DNA from: Thamnidium elegans | Taxonomy: Eukaryota > Mucoromycota > Mucoromycetes > Mucorales > Mucoraceae | DNA: 64,000 bases | NCBI GenBank assembly: GCA_025201345.1 | Contig: JAIXMG010000037.1 | Coordinates: 248,001 to 312,000, forward strand | Direction of reading: 5' to 3' | Shown here: piece after piece, positions 19,881 through 33,585 of the stretch | Position numbering within the stretch: the first letter of the stretch is position 1 | Layout: each line of letters begins with the position of its first letter | The notes under the pieces: model-generated | What the model saw: only the letters and a program-made list of their open reading frames with translations | The model's database searches: none | What the model was told of the DNA's origin: nothing | Translations under genes and position numbers: made by a program

Positions 19881-22864
19881 TTGAAAGAAGGAGGAGGGTT
19901 AATCGCTGTTTATCCATGAGTGTACATGTCTATTTGTTCTTTTTTGCGTCTAATCCTTGATATCAATGTGCAAGTAAAAAAAAAGAAAAAAAAGAAAGAA
20001 AAAAATAACGAGAAGAAAAAGAAGAGTTTCAAATGTAGTGATCGTCAAAAATAAATAAATCATGCAGTCTGATAAGTTTACATGTAAAGCAACTCAAAAA
20101 AGTAGTTAAAGCCATAATGTGATTGACGAGATTTATTTGGGATCCAAACTTAAGGTTTTTGAGATCAATCACCATGAAGAGTCGAATTTACGCATGTTTA
20201 TAAACAGCAGTGATGACGACCTGCTGTAATCAATCTGGACATAGTTATACAGTACTTCTTCATTTCAACTGGCCGCCACCAGCTACGGTTAGCGTATTTA
20301 TGTAACTCTGTGTCCTTAAAAATTAAAAGAAAGTTTATTTTTATATTTCGGTTGACTCTCTTTTCTTTTGTAAACCTTTTTTATTTACAAATAGTCAGGT
20401 ATATATTTTACGATAGGAATGATAGGAGAGATGGATTCACTAGAAATATATTTATATATTGTCCCCTAGAATGTACAACTTTATAACTACGTCCTGGTAA
20501 GTTTTATTATTAACTGAAATAATATTAAAGCCGAACACTTATAAAGATACGCTTTTAGTTTAGACATCGTCTGTAAATAATTATATATCGTACAAGTTAA
20601 GTAATCTAACATCTTATCAGTATAATTTATTCCAGTTCTTAACTATTACTAATTATTCCTTTCTTTATCATAGTGTACGGATCAGAATGCTCTAACTGTC
20701 AAAAATGTGCAAAATCTTATAATTAATCATATCACATTTGTCGTCCACTACGAAGTAATGCGTTTCACTCATAATTTCCAGCGGTTAAGCACTGAAGCAT
20801 CCGTGCACTGGGTTTTTTATCGATTTTTTCTTTTGCCTTTTCTCCCCGAAATATTTGACTACCCGCTATTTTTTGTTGAGTGTGTACATAAAATGAGTAA
20901 AATCATCGTTTATTAGTTTATGATGCAGTGTGGAATATCAAATGATCTGTATAGTAATGTTTGTGTAAATATATGGCGTCTATTTACGTCTTTTTTTTTG
21001 TTGCTGTTGCGCAATATAATTTCCTTCAATTCCTCGGAATGACTTTCAATTACCACGTGATTCAAATTGATGTGCTTTAAAATCTACTCGACTTTCGAAT
21101 CAATTCCTGTGTAATTCCTTTTTTTCTTTGGGCTTACGTGACTATTATGCATACAATAGTACTAGGTCAACATATTAAAAAATAAATTAAACTAAAGGAT
21201 ATAGTTCGAATAGATGGTCATCTACCTTTACGGAAAAGAAAAATATGATGTGATATTACGTTATAAGCCGTACACATAATTATTCGAAAGGCATATGTTT
21301 ATATTACCGAAAAAATAACTTTTAAAAAAAATAATAGAACGAAGTCAATGGGTATTCCATGGAAAACGTAGCTTCTCGCAGCTGGATAAATAGCCGGCTA
21401 ATTAAATCTAAACGTAAATGATGTCAAGATTAACTATATATGTCAAACAATTTATTGGTTATATAAATGGTTTGTGGTCTTTTCCTAGTAAATGGACTGC
21501 TTACATAGAATTGATAATGTATGGTCTTTGCTGAAATAGGAAGAAAAGGATGTTTCAAGGTACTCTCCGTGGAAAATCTCAGTTGGTGGTTATTTTTCCG
21601 GCTTACATAGTCGTCGTACCATTATTTTAGTGGTTTAAAAGGTAAACACAATGCTGTGTACATAATCCTTGTAGATGAAAAAAAGGGGGGTATTAAAAGT
21701 CACTTTCTTCGACGTTATGTTAGTTTATAAGTGTATGCAAGGCTATTGTTCTTCGTCATGCGTCAAAATTCTAAACTAGTTTGTCACGTAATATTATAGT
21801 TTATACAATAACAAAAGTGACAAAGACGAATAGGTAATATGGTGCTATTGAACCTACGTAATCTAGGACAATAATACGAATGAGAAGTACACAAAAGGTT
21901 TGTGTAAAATAATTGCATACTGTGAAACGATCAATTTGACTTATATAATAATTAAATTCGATCCAACCCTATACCAATACAGTAAAAAATTAGTTATACA
22001 TGTACCTTTATGTAACGATCAAAAATAAAAATAACTTTTTTTTAAAAAAATATACACACCCTTAATCAAAACTTGAAGTCTTGATATAGAATAGCTTTTT
22101 TTTTAAAGAAAGAAGTTGCATCTCTTTTACTAGTATAATATAATATAAAACAAGTTCGCTAGTGCGTGATTATATAATATTTTTTAGTAATCTAATAAAT
22201 GTAACGATATTGCTACAGCCTGACGTTCATGTAGTAAGCACCTCTAATCCATCACATGAGATTATCCATACAAGCGCGTCTTTTGAAAAAAAAAAGAAAC
22301 AACCCATTTTTTTTAATTTCGGATCTGTTGTATACAAGCCCTTACTATTGGAGTAGCACAGGTACCTTCGATCATAATTGTCACAAACGAAAAAATAAAA
22401 CAGTTACACTATTAAATCTCAGAGAAATTGAGTACTACCCTTTACTGTAACTGAATATAATATATAATTTTCATTTTAAAGAAAAAAAAGAATGCTTTAT
22501 TTATTATATACGCATATGTATATAACTAGCATGTTTACACTTCCTGACAAAAACATATCTCTTTTACAGAAAACACATGTGAGAAAACAAGAAACAAAAA
22601 AAATGCTGTAAGTTGGACGGAGAAAGAATAATAGTGCATAAAATAATAATAATGTAAGCAAAAACATATCATCAGATCCATATGTAACCTTGGTGTAAAT
22701 TAAAGTTAATTCTTTTATTATTATTATTTTTACAGGTACAATCTCAAAGTGGGGTTTGACGGTGTTAGTATTTTTTTTCTCAAAATTAAAACACGTATAA
22801 ATAGCAGTTGTATTTCTTGTCAGAAAAAACATTATCTCTCTATTCCTTTCTTTTATTTTTAACA
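19881..22864. other. Gene-free 3-kb region
   Basis: No coding sequence, RNA gene or transposon end recognised on either strand. Open frames are short (longest about 70 codons at 20707-20916) and lack domain or splice signals. The last 100 bp is the chitinase promoter. Confidence 0.55.
22796..22803 (+). promoter_or_regulatory. TATA box of the chitinase gene
   Basis: TATAAATA, 62 bp upstream of the chitinase ATG at 22865 and followed by a pyrimidine-rich leader, as in highly expressed fungal genes. Start site not determinable from sequence. Confidence 0.55.
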
Positions 22865-24604
22865 ATGTTGTTGCGTTCTCTCGGATTTGCCGCTGCCGCT
22901 CTTTTATCTTCTGTCTGTGTTGAAGCTGCCTACACAGCTAATGGACCCAATGTTCTTTACTATTGGGGACAGGTAAGTTTTTTATATATACATGTAATTG
23001 ATTTAAATCTAAACATTTAAATCTAGAACTCTGCTGGTGGTGCCAACACTCAAGGTACTTTAGGCTCTTACTGTAAAACTGGTAAGATGGATGGTGTCCT
23101 TGTTTCTTTCCTCCATATTTTCAATGTTGGTGGCAAGCCCGGTATGAACTTATCTAATGCCTGTGAAACTACTTTCCCTGGTCTTCAGCTTCTCGATTGT
23201 CCTGCTATTGGCACTGGTAATATATATTTATATAATTCAAAGTTATTTTAACGCGATAATAACTCCTTCTCTTTTTTTTTTTTAGATATTAAGATTTGTC
23301 AAGACCTTGGTGTCAAGGTTATTTTATCTCTTGGTGGTGCTTCTGGTTCTTACAGTCTCGCTAATGATGCTGCTGGTGTCACTTTTGCTAATACTTTATG
23401 GGACTTGTTCGGTGGTGGATCTTCTGATACTCGTCCTTTCGGTGACGCTGTCATTGATGGTATTGATCTCGATATTGAGGGTGGTCCATCTACTGGTTAC
23501 TCTGCATTAGTCACAGCTGCTCGTTCCAAGTTTGGTTCCAACTTCTTGGTTGGTGCTGCACCTCAATGTCCTTTCCCTGATCTTATTTTGGGTTCTGTCA
23601 TTAATTCCGTTGGTTTTGATTACATCAACGTCCAATTCTATAACAACTACTGCTCTGCCTCCAGTGGTTCTTTCAACTTCGATACTTGGGCTGATTGGGC
23701 TAAATCAGTCTCTCCCAACAAGAACGTCAAGATTATGTTGACACTTCCTGGTGCTCCTTCTGCTGCTGGTAGCGGTTATGTCCCAATGAGTACCATTAGT
23801 ACTCTCGTACCTTCTCTTGCTAGCACTTATCCCGGTGTCTATGGTGGTGTTGCTATCTGGGATGCTTCTCAAGCTTGGGCTAACTCTGGCTTTGCTGACA
23901 GTCTCTATCCTCTTGTTAAGGGTAACCCTGGTAACCCCGGTACCAAGACCACTACCAAGGCCACCACCACTTCTGCCCCTGTTACATCTGGTGGTGTTTC
24001 TACCACTACCACTACCACTGCTCCTACCTCTGTTCCTACCTCCGGTACTTGTGCTTCCAACGGCCAAGCTTGTTCCAAGGAAGGTCAATATGTCTGTACC
24101 ACCGGTGGTGCTTACGCTGTTTGTGATCACTCTGTTTGGGGTGTCACATCTTGTCCTTCTGGTACTGCCTGTATTTCCACTGCTGATGGTTCTTCCGTCT
24201 ACTGTGGTTTCGGTACCGGAGGAAATGTCTGCTCTGCATCCGCTGTTTCCCTTCTTCGTGAAACTCTTACCAAGGGTGCCGTTCCCAAGCCTTATAAGGC
24301 CTCTCAAGTTGGTGCACAATTAACTGTTGTTTCCTCCGATGCTAACGGATTTGAAGCAGTCCTTAACGCTCGTCGTCTTGTTGCTTCTCCTTTCAAAAAG
24401 CAAGTTACTATCGAATTCACTGCTCCTGCAAACGTCAAGTTTACGTCTGTCTCTAATGGTACTGTTCGTCAAGTCGGTACCAATGTTAGAATTCAAGCTT
24501 CTAATGAACATGATAGTTCCATGTCTATTGTTGTTGGTATTAAGGGTTCTGTTGAATCTGGCGTCTTTGTTGCGCCTAACCCTGCTTCCATGCGTTTCAA
24601 GTAA
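22865..24604 (+). CDS. Secreted GH18 class III chitinase with CBM19 domain
   Basis: Endochitinase of zygomycete type. Exons 22865-22972, 23027-23216 and 23286-24604. A signal peptide ([20 protein letters not shown], cut near EA-AYTANG) leads into the GH18 barrel starting [28 protein letters not shown] and the catalytic DGIDLDIE (DxxDxDxE) are intact; the barrel ends near [13 protein letters not shown] Thr/Pro/Ser linker follows, then a cysteine-rich CBM19-type chitin-binding domain ([16 protein letters not shown] to SSVYCG), then a C-terminal beta-rich domain of about 125 residues that I cannot name. It likely acts in wall remodelling or chitin use. Codon use is strongly C/T-biased at third positions, suggesting high expression; the long antisense frames over it are composition artefacts. 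Confidence 0.95.
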
Positions 24605-25024
24605 ATTCCCCTTTGGGAACCACTTTTTTAATTTAAAAACGTTCGTGCCATTTATTTATTCTATCTCTTTTTTCTTATATCATTAATAATAAAGATTTAA
24701 CACATCCGTCTGTGACGATTTACTTTGGTAAATTTCCATTCCCTTTTTTTTTACTCTTAAATTTACACTTTAAGTATAGGTTATATAGGTAAAACATATA
24801 TATGTATGTATATGTGCATATATATTGAAAGAAAGAAAACGAATAGGGGTAAGGATAGGTAGAAATTTGGGGATATAACATTCTATATGTTGATGTATGT
24901 ATTTGTTTTTTTTATATATATTTCTTGGGTTATAATTTACAATGGGGGAAAAGGGGGGATTGGGATCGGGAGAAAGAAAAGTAGAGTGGGGAGAGGAAAC
25001 GGACATCATAATTTCTGTACAAGT
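24605..25024. other. Convergent 3' spacer
   Basis: AT-rich tail between the chitinase and Epl1 genes with AATAAT/AATAAA-like signals near 24685. Nothing else seen. Confidence 0.5.
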
Positions 25025-26974
25025 TTAAAAATGAAGTGATAAGGGAGGATTTTTTGTAGGTTGTTGTTTGGCTATAAAAAAAATAGATTACAAATTAAAA
25101 CCCAATACTTTTTATATTTTTTTTATATTTACCTTGTTGTTGCTGTTGATGCTGTTGATGAGCAGCAGCCATAGCCATTTGCATAGCAGCCTTATTACTA
25201 GAAGTACTGTTAACAACGGCGGCCATATTAGCAGCGATCATACCATTTGCCATGGCAACAGCAGCTTGTTGTGGAGTCATTTTAGTTCTACTGTTTTGGC
25301 GCTTTATAGGGGTAGTGGTGATCATGGGAGCCATAGAAACTTGAGGAGAAACAACAGGACGTATAGGAGCAGTAGCAGTCGGAGTAGCAGTGATAGTGGC
25401 AGTTGTAACTGCAGCCGCAGCTTGTCGAGCCTGATTTATATTAATCATATTTAAAGGAGTTAAAAAGGGAATAGTGACTAGGTTTCGAAGTTCGGGTTCT
25501 GTTAATAATTGTACTCGATGTTTCAAGTATAAACTATCCATTTCATCGATCTCCATACTTTCTTCATCCTCACTCATATCGGAATCAAATTTATATCTAT
25601 CATCTTTTTCGTTTGGTTGGTAACCAATACGATCAATAAAAATCCGACCGTTACGACCAACTCTTTTACGAAATTGTTCGGTAGAATTATCCAGTGGTTG
25701 ATAAAACTGCTGAGGAGTAGATAAAGGAAAGGGTTGATAGGGAGCATCGGTTACATCTGAATAGGGTAAATCAAGTTCTCTCTTCTTCGCAAGTTCAGCC
25801 TCCATAGCCAATTGGGCAGGCGTTTTATGAACACGATTAAGCTTATGAAGAGGAATCTTGATGGTCGCACCAGAACCTTCAACGTGTCTTTTCTTTTTAG
25901 GTAATAATAATAAATCTTCATCTTCTTTAATACCTAAAGTACGTTGATACTCAAGTAAAGTTCTCTTTTTCTCGAAAACTGTATGTTCTAATACGAGACC
26001 TTCTTTTCTGATCTTTTCACGACGTAATACCATTTCTAACAGGTTACGAGACATTTCCATTTCAGAACGAAGTTTACGTAACCTCTCAAGAGAGTGTTGG
26101 TCAGTACGCCTTGTCTTTCGAATAGGTTTTGTCTCACGACGACGGAAGCAAACATAAGGATCGGCCTCATTCTTTAAAGTTTCTTCAAATTTTAATTGAG
26201 GTATAATAGATTTACCTTGACGCTGTTGACGACGAGTAAACCAGTGTTGATAAATACTAGGAAAATTAGGAAAACTTTTGAGCTTTGAGTAATCTGGTAC
26301 TTGTTCAATAAAGGTATCATAATCGGGAATTTGTGTAGCATCCTAATTATAAAATACAACAATTAATAATATGTATAAATTTGATAAAGTGTAGGTTTTA
26401 TTACTTACTAAATAAAGATGAGGCCATTGTTTATTAGTAGTTGATTCACATTCCCACATGATTTTTTCAAACATATCTTCAGAAAGTAATTCACCAGGAT
26501 ATTTTTTATTATAACTTGCTAGGTACTCTTCATCTTCTTCGTCCATAACATAAGGGCAACCAATACAATCTTCTACAGTTGAAGAGAATCGAATAAAGGT
26601 AGAAGGCTCTTTATACTTCTTTTTATAAAGACTAATATATTCTTGATGTGGGATAAGGCGAGAAGCATCCGGTGTAGGAATATATTTTTCAACAGAAGCA
26701 CCAGTAGTTACGGCAGCTTGAGCAGCAGACATTGCGGCTTGTAAATCATGCTATAAATAAAAAAAATTAGTATATTTTGTATTATAAAAAAAAATCCTTA
26801 AAGGTTTACTTCTTCTTCCTCTTCCTTTTCAACACCTGTTTCTATTTGAGGAACGGCTCTCTGTATATTTGTAACGTCGGAGAGGTCAGGTAGTTGGTAT
26901 TCCTTGTAGATAGGAAGTGGGTGCTTTGGAGAAAGTTTTTTGACTCTGAATCGAGACACCATCTGGTTGGTCAT
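25025..26974 (-). CDS. EPL1: Enhancer of polycomb-like protein 1 (NuA4 subunit)
   Basis: Scaffold of the NuA4/Piccolo histone acetyltransferase, nuclear. Exon 1 starts at 26974 (MTNQMVSRFRVKKLSPKHPL) or at the internal ATG at 26962, and ends about 26812. Exon 2 (about 26752-26405) has PTPDASRLIPHQEYISLYKK. Exon 3 (26341-25111) has PDYDTFIEQVPDYS, the DPYVCFRRRETKPIRKTRRT signature and a coiled basic helix. A short last exon gives QPTKNPPLSLHF, ending at 25025. SRFR...LPIYKE and YVCFRRRE...RKTRR are diagnostic of the EPcA domain. The C-terminus is Ala- and Gln-rich and probably disordered. Confidence 0.93.
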
Positions 26975-27472
26975 GTTGTTAATCACAAAAAATACAATGC
27001 TAACTTGGTGTTTACAACAAAAAGATGAATAAAATATATACTCACTTTGAGTTGAATCTTGTTTACTCTTGTTTATATATGAAGAAAAAAATTTATATAA
27101 AAAATTTTCTTTATTTTTGTGGTGTACGTTGCCCTTGCCTTTTTCAACTCAACACTCGTGTGTGCGCTTGTTTTTTAGGGTGTATGCGTGTGAGCTTTGG
27201 GTGTGTGTGTGGGGGGGGGGGTTGTGCGTGTGTGTAAAAAAAATTCTTGTATACAAAGGTAAGTTCGGGTCGGACAAATGACGTGGTCATATTTTTTATT
27301 TTTATTTTTATACGATAAGGGAGGAGTGTATAAAGTGCCATAAGATGAAATAAATATATATAATACAATAAATAATGAAGGTATATCTTTTTTTTTCTTT
27401 TTTTTTTGATTGGGTTTGTTTGCTTGCTTGTTTGTTGAATATTGAGGGTAAATAGGAAGGATTGTGCATAGT
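26975..27472. other. Intergenic with TG/G microsatellite
   Basis: Promoter region of Epl1. It contains a TG-rich tract with a G9-10 run at about 27200-27236 and A/T runs. No gene. Confidence 0.55.
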
Positions 27473-29100
27473 TTATCTAGATTGTTTTTGTTCTAGCTTA
27501 GAAATAACAGTTTCTAATGTGGTTATCCATTTTAACTGATCTGCTCTACTGGAGGTGCGAATCACGTGAGTGGAAGGACTACTCATAAAAGTGGAATTTA
27601 AAGAATCTACACCCTGATATGGACACATTACTTCCACGGAAAAGTCGTTATTATTAGCTGCAGCACGAACTTTTGTCCTATCCAATATAATATGCCCTTT
27701 GTATTGCAAAGAATTTGATTTTTGTTTTGCAAACACGAGAATATCGGAAAATAAGAAATAAACTGTATCTTCATTTGTTAATCTATTTGATTTAGTAAAA
27801 CTGTCTTGTAAAATCAGTCTACGACTAGTTTTTACACCAAATGGTTGCCCTGATAATTTAACTTGAATTTGGTACACTTTATTTACATTTTGTGCATCCT
27901 CAATCCTATCAGTAAAGTTGGTTTTAGATTTAATTGGATCAAGATAAATTATTACAAATAAAACCTTACTTTGGCTTAAATTCTGAATATATTGAAACAA
28001 TACGATTCTTACATTGCATTAAACCAATATAATCAGGATGCATAGGAGACGTGTTGTCCGATAAAGATTTGAATAACTCTCTGGTATAAGAAACATTTTT
28101 CACTGGAGCTTGTAAGAGAGATAATAAGACAGTTGTACCTTTGTCATTTTTGTCAATACTCTATGACACAAAATATATAAATTTAAAACTGAGTTCTATA
28201 AACCTAAATATATATGTGTATATGAATATTATATACCTCAATATACTTTTTAAAAGGTTGATATCTACTTAATCTTTCAAAAGTGGTAACCATAATATCG
28301 TATCGATTAAAGTAACTAGTATACACTTCTCTTTGAACTGTCAACTATAAAAAAGAAAAAAAGAGAGAAAAAAAGAACAAAAAAGAATAAGAAAAGTGTC
28401 ATGTCAGAATTCATTTTTTTTTTTTTTTTTTTTTTTTTTTAGATTTACCCTGGTCTGGACAATGTCTGATATAATTTGAGTTGGTCCCCAAATGTTTAGT
28501 CTATATAATTCATGAGTTACATAGCACAACATATGTCGAACAATAACAACAGCAATAAAAACAAAATATACCTTTCAGAAAGCATACTCAAATTACCCAA
28601 ATGAAGTTTATAAATATCTTCAATGTTATTAAATAACCAACCAATTTCTTTTTCGGTACAAGGTGCTTTTTTAATTCCTAAAAAGTTGAAGGAAGTGGTC
28701 TTTAAACTTTTACGTAAAGGTAACAAGTAAGTGTTTATAATAGTTGATAATGTCTCCAAGTATTGTTTCTCTCCGTCATACAGTTGATTAATTATTGCCT
28801 GTCTATATTGATACATTAATTCTTGATCAACTATTATAATTATGAATTAATTTTAATTTTAATTTTATTTCTATTTTTATTTTTATTTTTATTTTTTATG
28901 TCATTAATAGGATTCATACCTATTAATCCGTCATCAACATCATCATAATCGAGATCGTCAATAATATCAAATTGCCCAATATCACTTGCACCAAGAGGAC
29001 TGTCACTATGACGTTGGCTATTACTGCTAACTGAGCTTACTATGCTCGGATCTGACATGCTAAACTTGGAGGCATAATTTTCTTCTATTTTATTATGCAT
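27473..29100 (-). CDS. Rho guanine-nucleotide exchange factor (DH-PH protein)
   Basis: Activator of Rho-type GTPases in polarity and wall signalling. Multi-exon. The N-terminus (MHNKIEENYASKFSMSDPSI) is Ser-rich with an acidic patch (DDLDYDDVDDG). The DH domain starts near ALINQLYDGEKQYLETLSTI-like sequence at 28800-28730, where INQLYDGEKQYLETL is the conserved first helix, and continues with TSYFNRYDIMVTTFERL and SLLQAPVKNVSYTRELFKSL (the QAPVKRxxxY-like DH3 helix). The PH domain covers 27930-27480 with DTVYFLFSDILVFAKQK and ends at the W of RADQLKWITTLETVI. About 450 residues, compact for the class. The intron near 28410-28440 contains a T26 run. Confidence 0.82.
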
Positions 29101-29474
29101 ACAAAATAATGAATGTAGTAAGTGTAAGGAAAGAGGGGAAAAGGGTAAAGAAAAAAAAAGAAGAAGAAAAGAAAGAAAAAAGGGCGCCCTTTATCTCTAG
29201 TATTTAAATTGATCGACTTTGGTTTTATATTATTCTATTTCCGCAAACCTCATGTCATTTTTTTTTATTTCCAGGGCACTGTAACATTGCAACACATGGC
29301 AACTGTGTCTATGTGTAGATCTCGGTTTATTTCCGCCCAGCAACAAGATTACTGCCATTCGTTACAGTCAGTGTTAAACGTAATTTATATTGAATGTCCG
29401 AGTAGTCATGTGTAAACAGGAAAGACTTTTATTCTTCTTTTTTTTTTTTGGTTACTATATATTTGCCTTCTTAA
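29101..29474. other. Divergent promoter region
   Basis: Shared upstream space between the RhoGEF (-) and Doa10-like (+) genes; purine-rich at 29125-29185. The open frame at 29209-29415 has no support. Confidence 0.5.
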
Positions 29475-31904
29475 ATGGATGACGATCAAGGTATTACAAT
29501 AAAAAAAAAAGTCTATAAAAATTCTTAAGTATTAACTTTATTATTAGCTATTTGTAGAGTATGTCGTGGTAATTCTTCAATCACTCATCCTTTATTTTAC
29601 CCTTGTAAATGCTCTGGTAGTATTCGCTTTGTTCATCAAGATTGGTAATGAGTAGATCGTAATGTTGATTAGCATATACTCATATTTTTATTTATTTATT
29701 AGTTTATTACAATGGCTTTCTCTCAGTAAAAAAAAGTATGTATATATATATATATTTATTTAATATATTTATAATGTATATATTAATTCGATCTGTAATA
29801 GGTATTGTGAATTATGCGAGCATCCATTTGTTTTTACACCAATATATAGAGACGATATGCCAGATAAAATCCCAGTAAATGTTCTTTTAGGACAATGTAT
29901 CCGTCGATTTCTTACGGGTTGTGTAACATCAATGCGTTTTATACTTGTTGTTGTGGTTTGGTTTATCCTTTTGCCAACGTTGACCGTTTGGACATGGCGA
30001 TTTTATTTTTGGAGTGGAGAAGGATTTACGAATTCTTTAAATCAAACACGATATAGTATAAAAATATTTGTATCAGATTGTATATCAGGACAAATAATTA
30101 CAGCAGTTGTGGTAATTGTGTTTGTGGCAGCTTATTTATTTCGTGAATGGGTAATTAAAAACACAGCGCATATTACGCAACCTCAAGTAAATAATGATAG
30201 AATAGAAGAATTAAGAAGAGAACTAGAAAGAAGAAGACAAAATGTAAATTATAATGATACCCTTGAATACAATAATCCTTATTCTGCTAGTGTGGCAGGA
30301 TATCATCAAATGGCGAGACATGGCCAACATAACAATAATCAAAGTGACGACGACGACGACGATAGCGATGAATATATGTTTCATCGTCCTCCTAGTGGCA
30401 CTCGATCTCCATTTGCTAGTTGGAGAGATTATCAGCAAGATACTGGTAAAAGTCAGTTACAACATGAGATTATTGCCGATGATACTTCTGCTTCCACTGG
30501 TACTTGGAAAGCAAGTGAATTTGGTGAATCAAGTAAAACTGATTATTTTTCGGAACCAATCACAGAAGAAGAACCTCATGGTATAATAGAAGAAGAACCT
30601 CATGTAGAACCCGTTGAAGAACCAGCTGTACCCAACTTAGAAGAACCTTTTGATTTTATAGAAAATTTAGATAATGTATTAGAAGCTATCGGTATGCGCG
30701 GAAACTTGTTTATGTTGCTAAAGAATTCCACTTTAATGTCATTAATGATTAACTTGTGTCTATGCGTTACTGTTTGGATTCCATATATAATTGGTAGATC
30801 ATTTATTTTGGTAAAGTTGAAAGGACTTGTATATATATATATATATATATATAAAAGGTTATATTTGTATTTATACCATTTTTTTTTATTAGATTCGACC
30901 CAACAGTTTAATCACTAAACCTATTTATATGTTGCGTTTACTGTCAGACCCGGTCATTGACCTCCTTTTGGATAATATTTTGCGGGTTTACAACAATTTT
31001 GAAATGATATGTGGTTATGTACTACCAACGTCAATTTTAACTACCATCAAGCTAATTCACGGGGATATTCAATCTGGGCTTTATTATATTGTTAAATCGA
31101 TTCATATAACATTACATGATAATGGTGGTGGTAGTTTATCTCAACTTCTTTCGGAAACTACAAGTAATATACTTGATCGTACAAACACGATTCAAAATTG
31201 GAAATTAATTCAAAGTAATATTTATTCGATATCTGTCATCATATTTAAACGTTTACGTCAATGTGCTACCGATCAAGGTAGTCTTGACCGTGTTGTGTGT
31301 ACCATAGTTGGTTATATGATTCTGATTTCAATCGGTTCATGGTACCTATCCAAAAACAAGAATACGAATGGTTCCACGAATGAAATTCTACGTCAACAAG
31401 GAGTCTTTCTTAAAGTGCTTTTCTTTATCTTTTTAGAATTAATTGTTTTTCCAACTGTTTGTGGTGTCTTGTTAGATATATCTACTTTACCTTTATTTAC
31501 AGAGTATACGATCAAAAGTAGATTTCATTTTGTGCTTTTGAATCCTTATTCTGGCGGGTTTTTACATTGGTTTGTTGGTACAGGATTTATATTTAATTTT
31601 TCTGTATTTGTAGCGCTTGTAAGAGAAGTGGTTCGACCGGGAGTTTTGTTTTTTGTTCCGGATCCAAATGATTCTCAGTTCCATCCTGTACAAGATATTG
31701 TGGATCAACCTATTTTGGTCTTATTGCGACATTTGTTTACAATTACTGCAACCTATTTTATGCTTATACTAGTTGGCATGGGCTTTGTTACTTTATTAGT
31801 TAGTAAATATGGTGGTATTTACCCAATCATTTGGAAATTTGAGTAAGATGTATACCCCCTTCCCCTCAGAAATGAAAGATACCATACTAATCTATATATA
31901 TATA

Positions 31905-31944
<40 letters not shown>

Positions 31945-33452
31945 CTTTTCATTAGTATTCCTATCTCATCTTTACCTATAGATCTTTTGGCAGTTCAGTT
32001 TTTACTTCCTCCCATCATGAGTTACATTGTTCCTCGTGAATTTTGTAAAAAGTCGGTAACTACATGGTGGCATATTGTATCTAGACAATTACGACTTTCT
32101 TCCTATATGTTTGGAGGACGGTATCCAAAAGAAGAAGTTGAAGACGGAGGACTTGTTCGGGTCCCAACACATGATAACGTACCGATTGTGGTGCCTCGCA
32201 GAAGAATGATTGTACCAGTTGATACTGTTACATTACAACCTCTTTTAGCCTCCGAACAAAGTTTAGGACATCCGGCTATATCTCAATCCGAGGAAAGAGA
32301 TACAACCATTGTTTATGTCCCTTCATTATTCTATTACAGAATTACAATTTTCTTACTTTTAATTTGGACAACGGGTTCTGTTCTTGTTTGTTCCATCTCC
32401 GTTGTACCATGTAAGTAAAAAAAAAATTATTATTATTATTTTTTTTACTAACAATACAGGATAAAAAATAGTAAAATTAGGACGAAATATACTCGCTATA
32501 GCGGGACCAAATAGACCAGTACATGACTTGTATTCATTTGCATTAGGGTCGTATATTATGATCGTTATGAGCTCTTTCTTAAACACCATTGTACAAAAAT
32601 ATCAACTTTTAAGAGCTGATGGTGGTACGATTGTTTGGTCATCTGTGAAACAATACCTCATGAATAAAGCACACAAGGTAAGTAAGGATAAAGATGATAA
32701 TAATTATAATTGATTTGATAATGAACTAAATATGTAGATTTAAAAACAACTTATACGTGCTTTTTTTTTTTTTAGGCTGTTACATTTGCATATCTACTGA
32801 TCGTTTGTGGTTTTGTTCTTCCTTTTTTGGTTGGAGTGATTATGGAATTGTACATATTTATGCCTTTACGATTATCTAATATCGATCAAAGTTCATTAGA
32901 TATTTACATTACAGTTGTAAGTTTTTTTAAACCAAAATATTAAGCCCTATTTTAATTTAGTTTTATTTTAAGGATTGGGCTATTGGATTAGCAGTATTAA
33001 GTTTATTTTATGGTGTTGTGAATATTTTACCCTCTCATGCTTCATTTCGTGAAACTATTATACAATTCAATTGGAACAATCTTTCTAATCTCGATATTAT
33101 TCACACTAGCAAAAAGACTATTTTCCCTGCCATTCTAGGTCTCTGCTTTTCTATCATTTTCCCAAGTGCATTAACTATGGCAGCTATTCATTTATTGGGT
33201 AAAATCAAAAAATCGAAAAAAATAGAAGATTTCGTGACTTAGTAATCAAGTTTTTTTTTTATAGATATTAATGATACAAGCGTAAAGATCTTGATTTTTC
33301 GATGTGCATATCCTGTAGTGTTTTGTTTTGTATGTCTTATATTTATATTTAATGCGATTATAAGCTTGATCGAGATTTGGTTTCGTACTATACGTGATGA
33401 CACTTACCTTATCGGTAAGCAACTACATAATTTAAACGAAAGTGCATTATAA
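29475..33452 (+). CDS. DOA10: Doa10/MARCH6-type ER membrane E3 ubiquitin ligase
   Basis: ER/nuclear-envelope ubiquitin ligase for membrane and N-degron substrates. The start ATG at 29475 lies in a 16-nt first coding exon (MDDDQ). The RING-CH domain follows: [38 protein letters not shown] (C4HC3). Two transmembrane segments at 29930-30000 and 30080-30150 precede an acidic, low-complexity cytosolic stretch. Then come many hydrophobic segments, [20 protein letters not shown] and [16 protein letters not shown] (conserved in MARCH6), and, at the end, [17 protein letters not shown], which resembles the conserved C-terminal element required in Doa10/MARCH6. About eight introns, one with a T14A26 tract (31905-31944). 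The order of domains and the terminal motif make the call firm. Confidence 0.92.
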
Positions 33453-33585
33453 ATGTTTTTTCCCCCGGCACGGAGAAAGAAGGGGGGTTTCACACTTAAT
33501 ATTTTATCCATCCCAAATAAAAAGCGAGTTATTTTTTCTTTTTTTTTCACTCTTTTTCATTTATCTTTTTCATATATACTAAACA

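Noticed and set aside
20707..20916. 69-codon open frame in the 3-kb gene desert
   Set aside because: No recognisable features and no neighbouring exon that joins it.
23705..24319. 204-codon open frame antisense to the chitinase
   Set aside because: Ser/Thr/Gly/Arg-rich shadow of the C/T-biased chitinase codons; the sense strand has domains, signal peptide and introns.
25068..25454. 128-codon plus-strand frame
   Set aside because: Antisense of the Ala/Gln-rich Epl1 C-terminus.
30223..30586. Two frames overlapping the Doa10-like gene
   Set aside because: Shadow frames across its acidic low-complexity segment.
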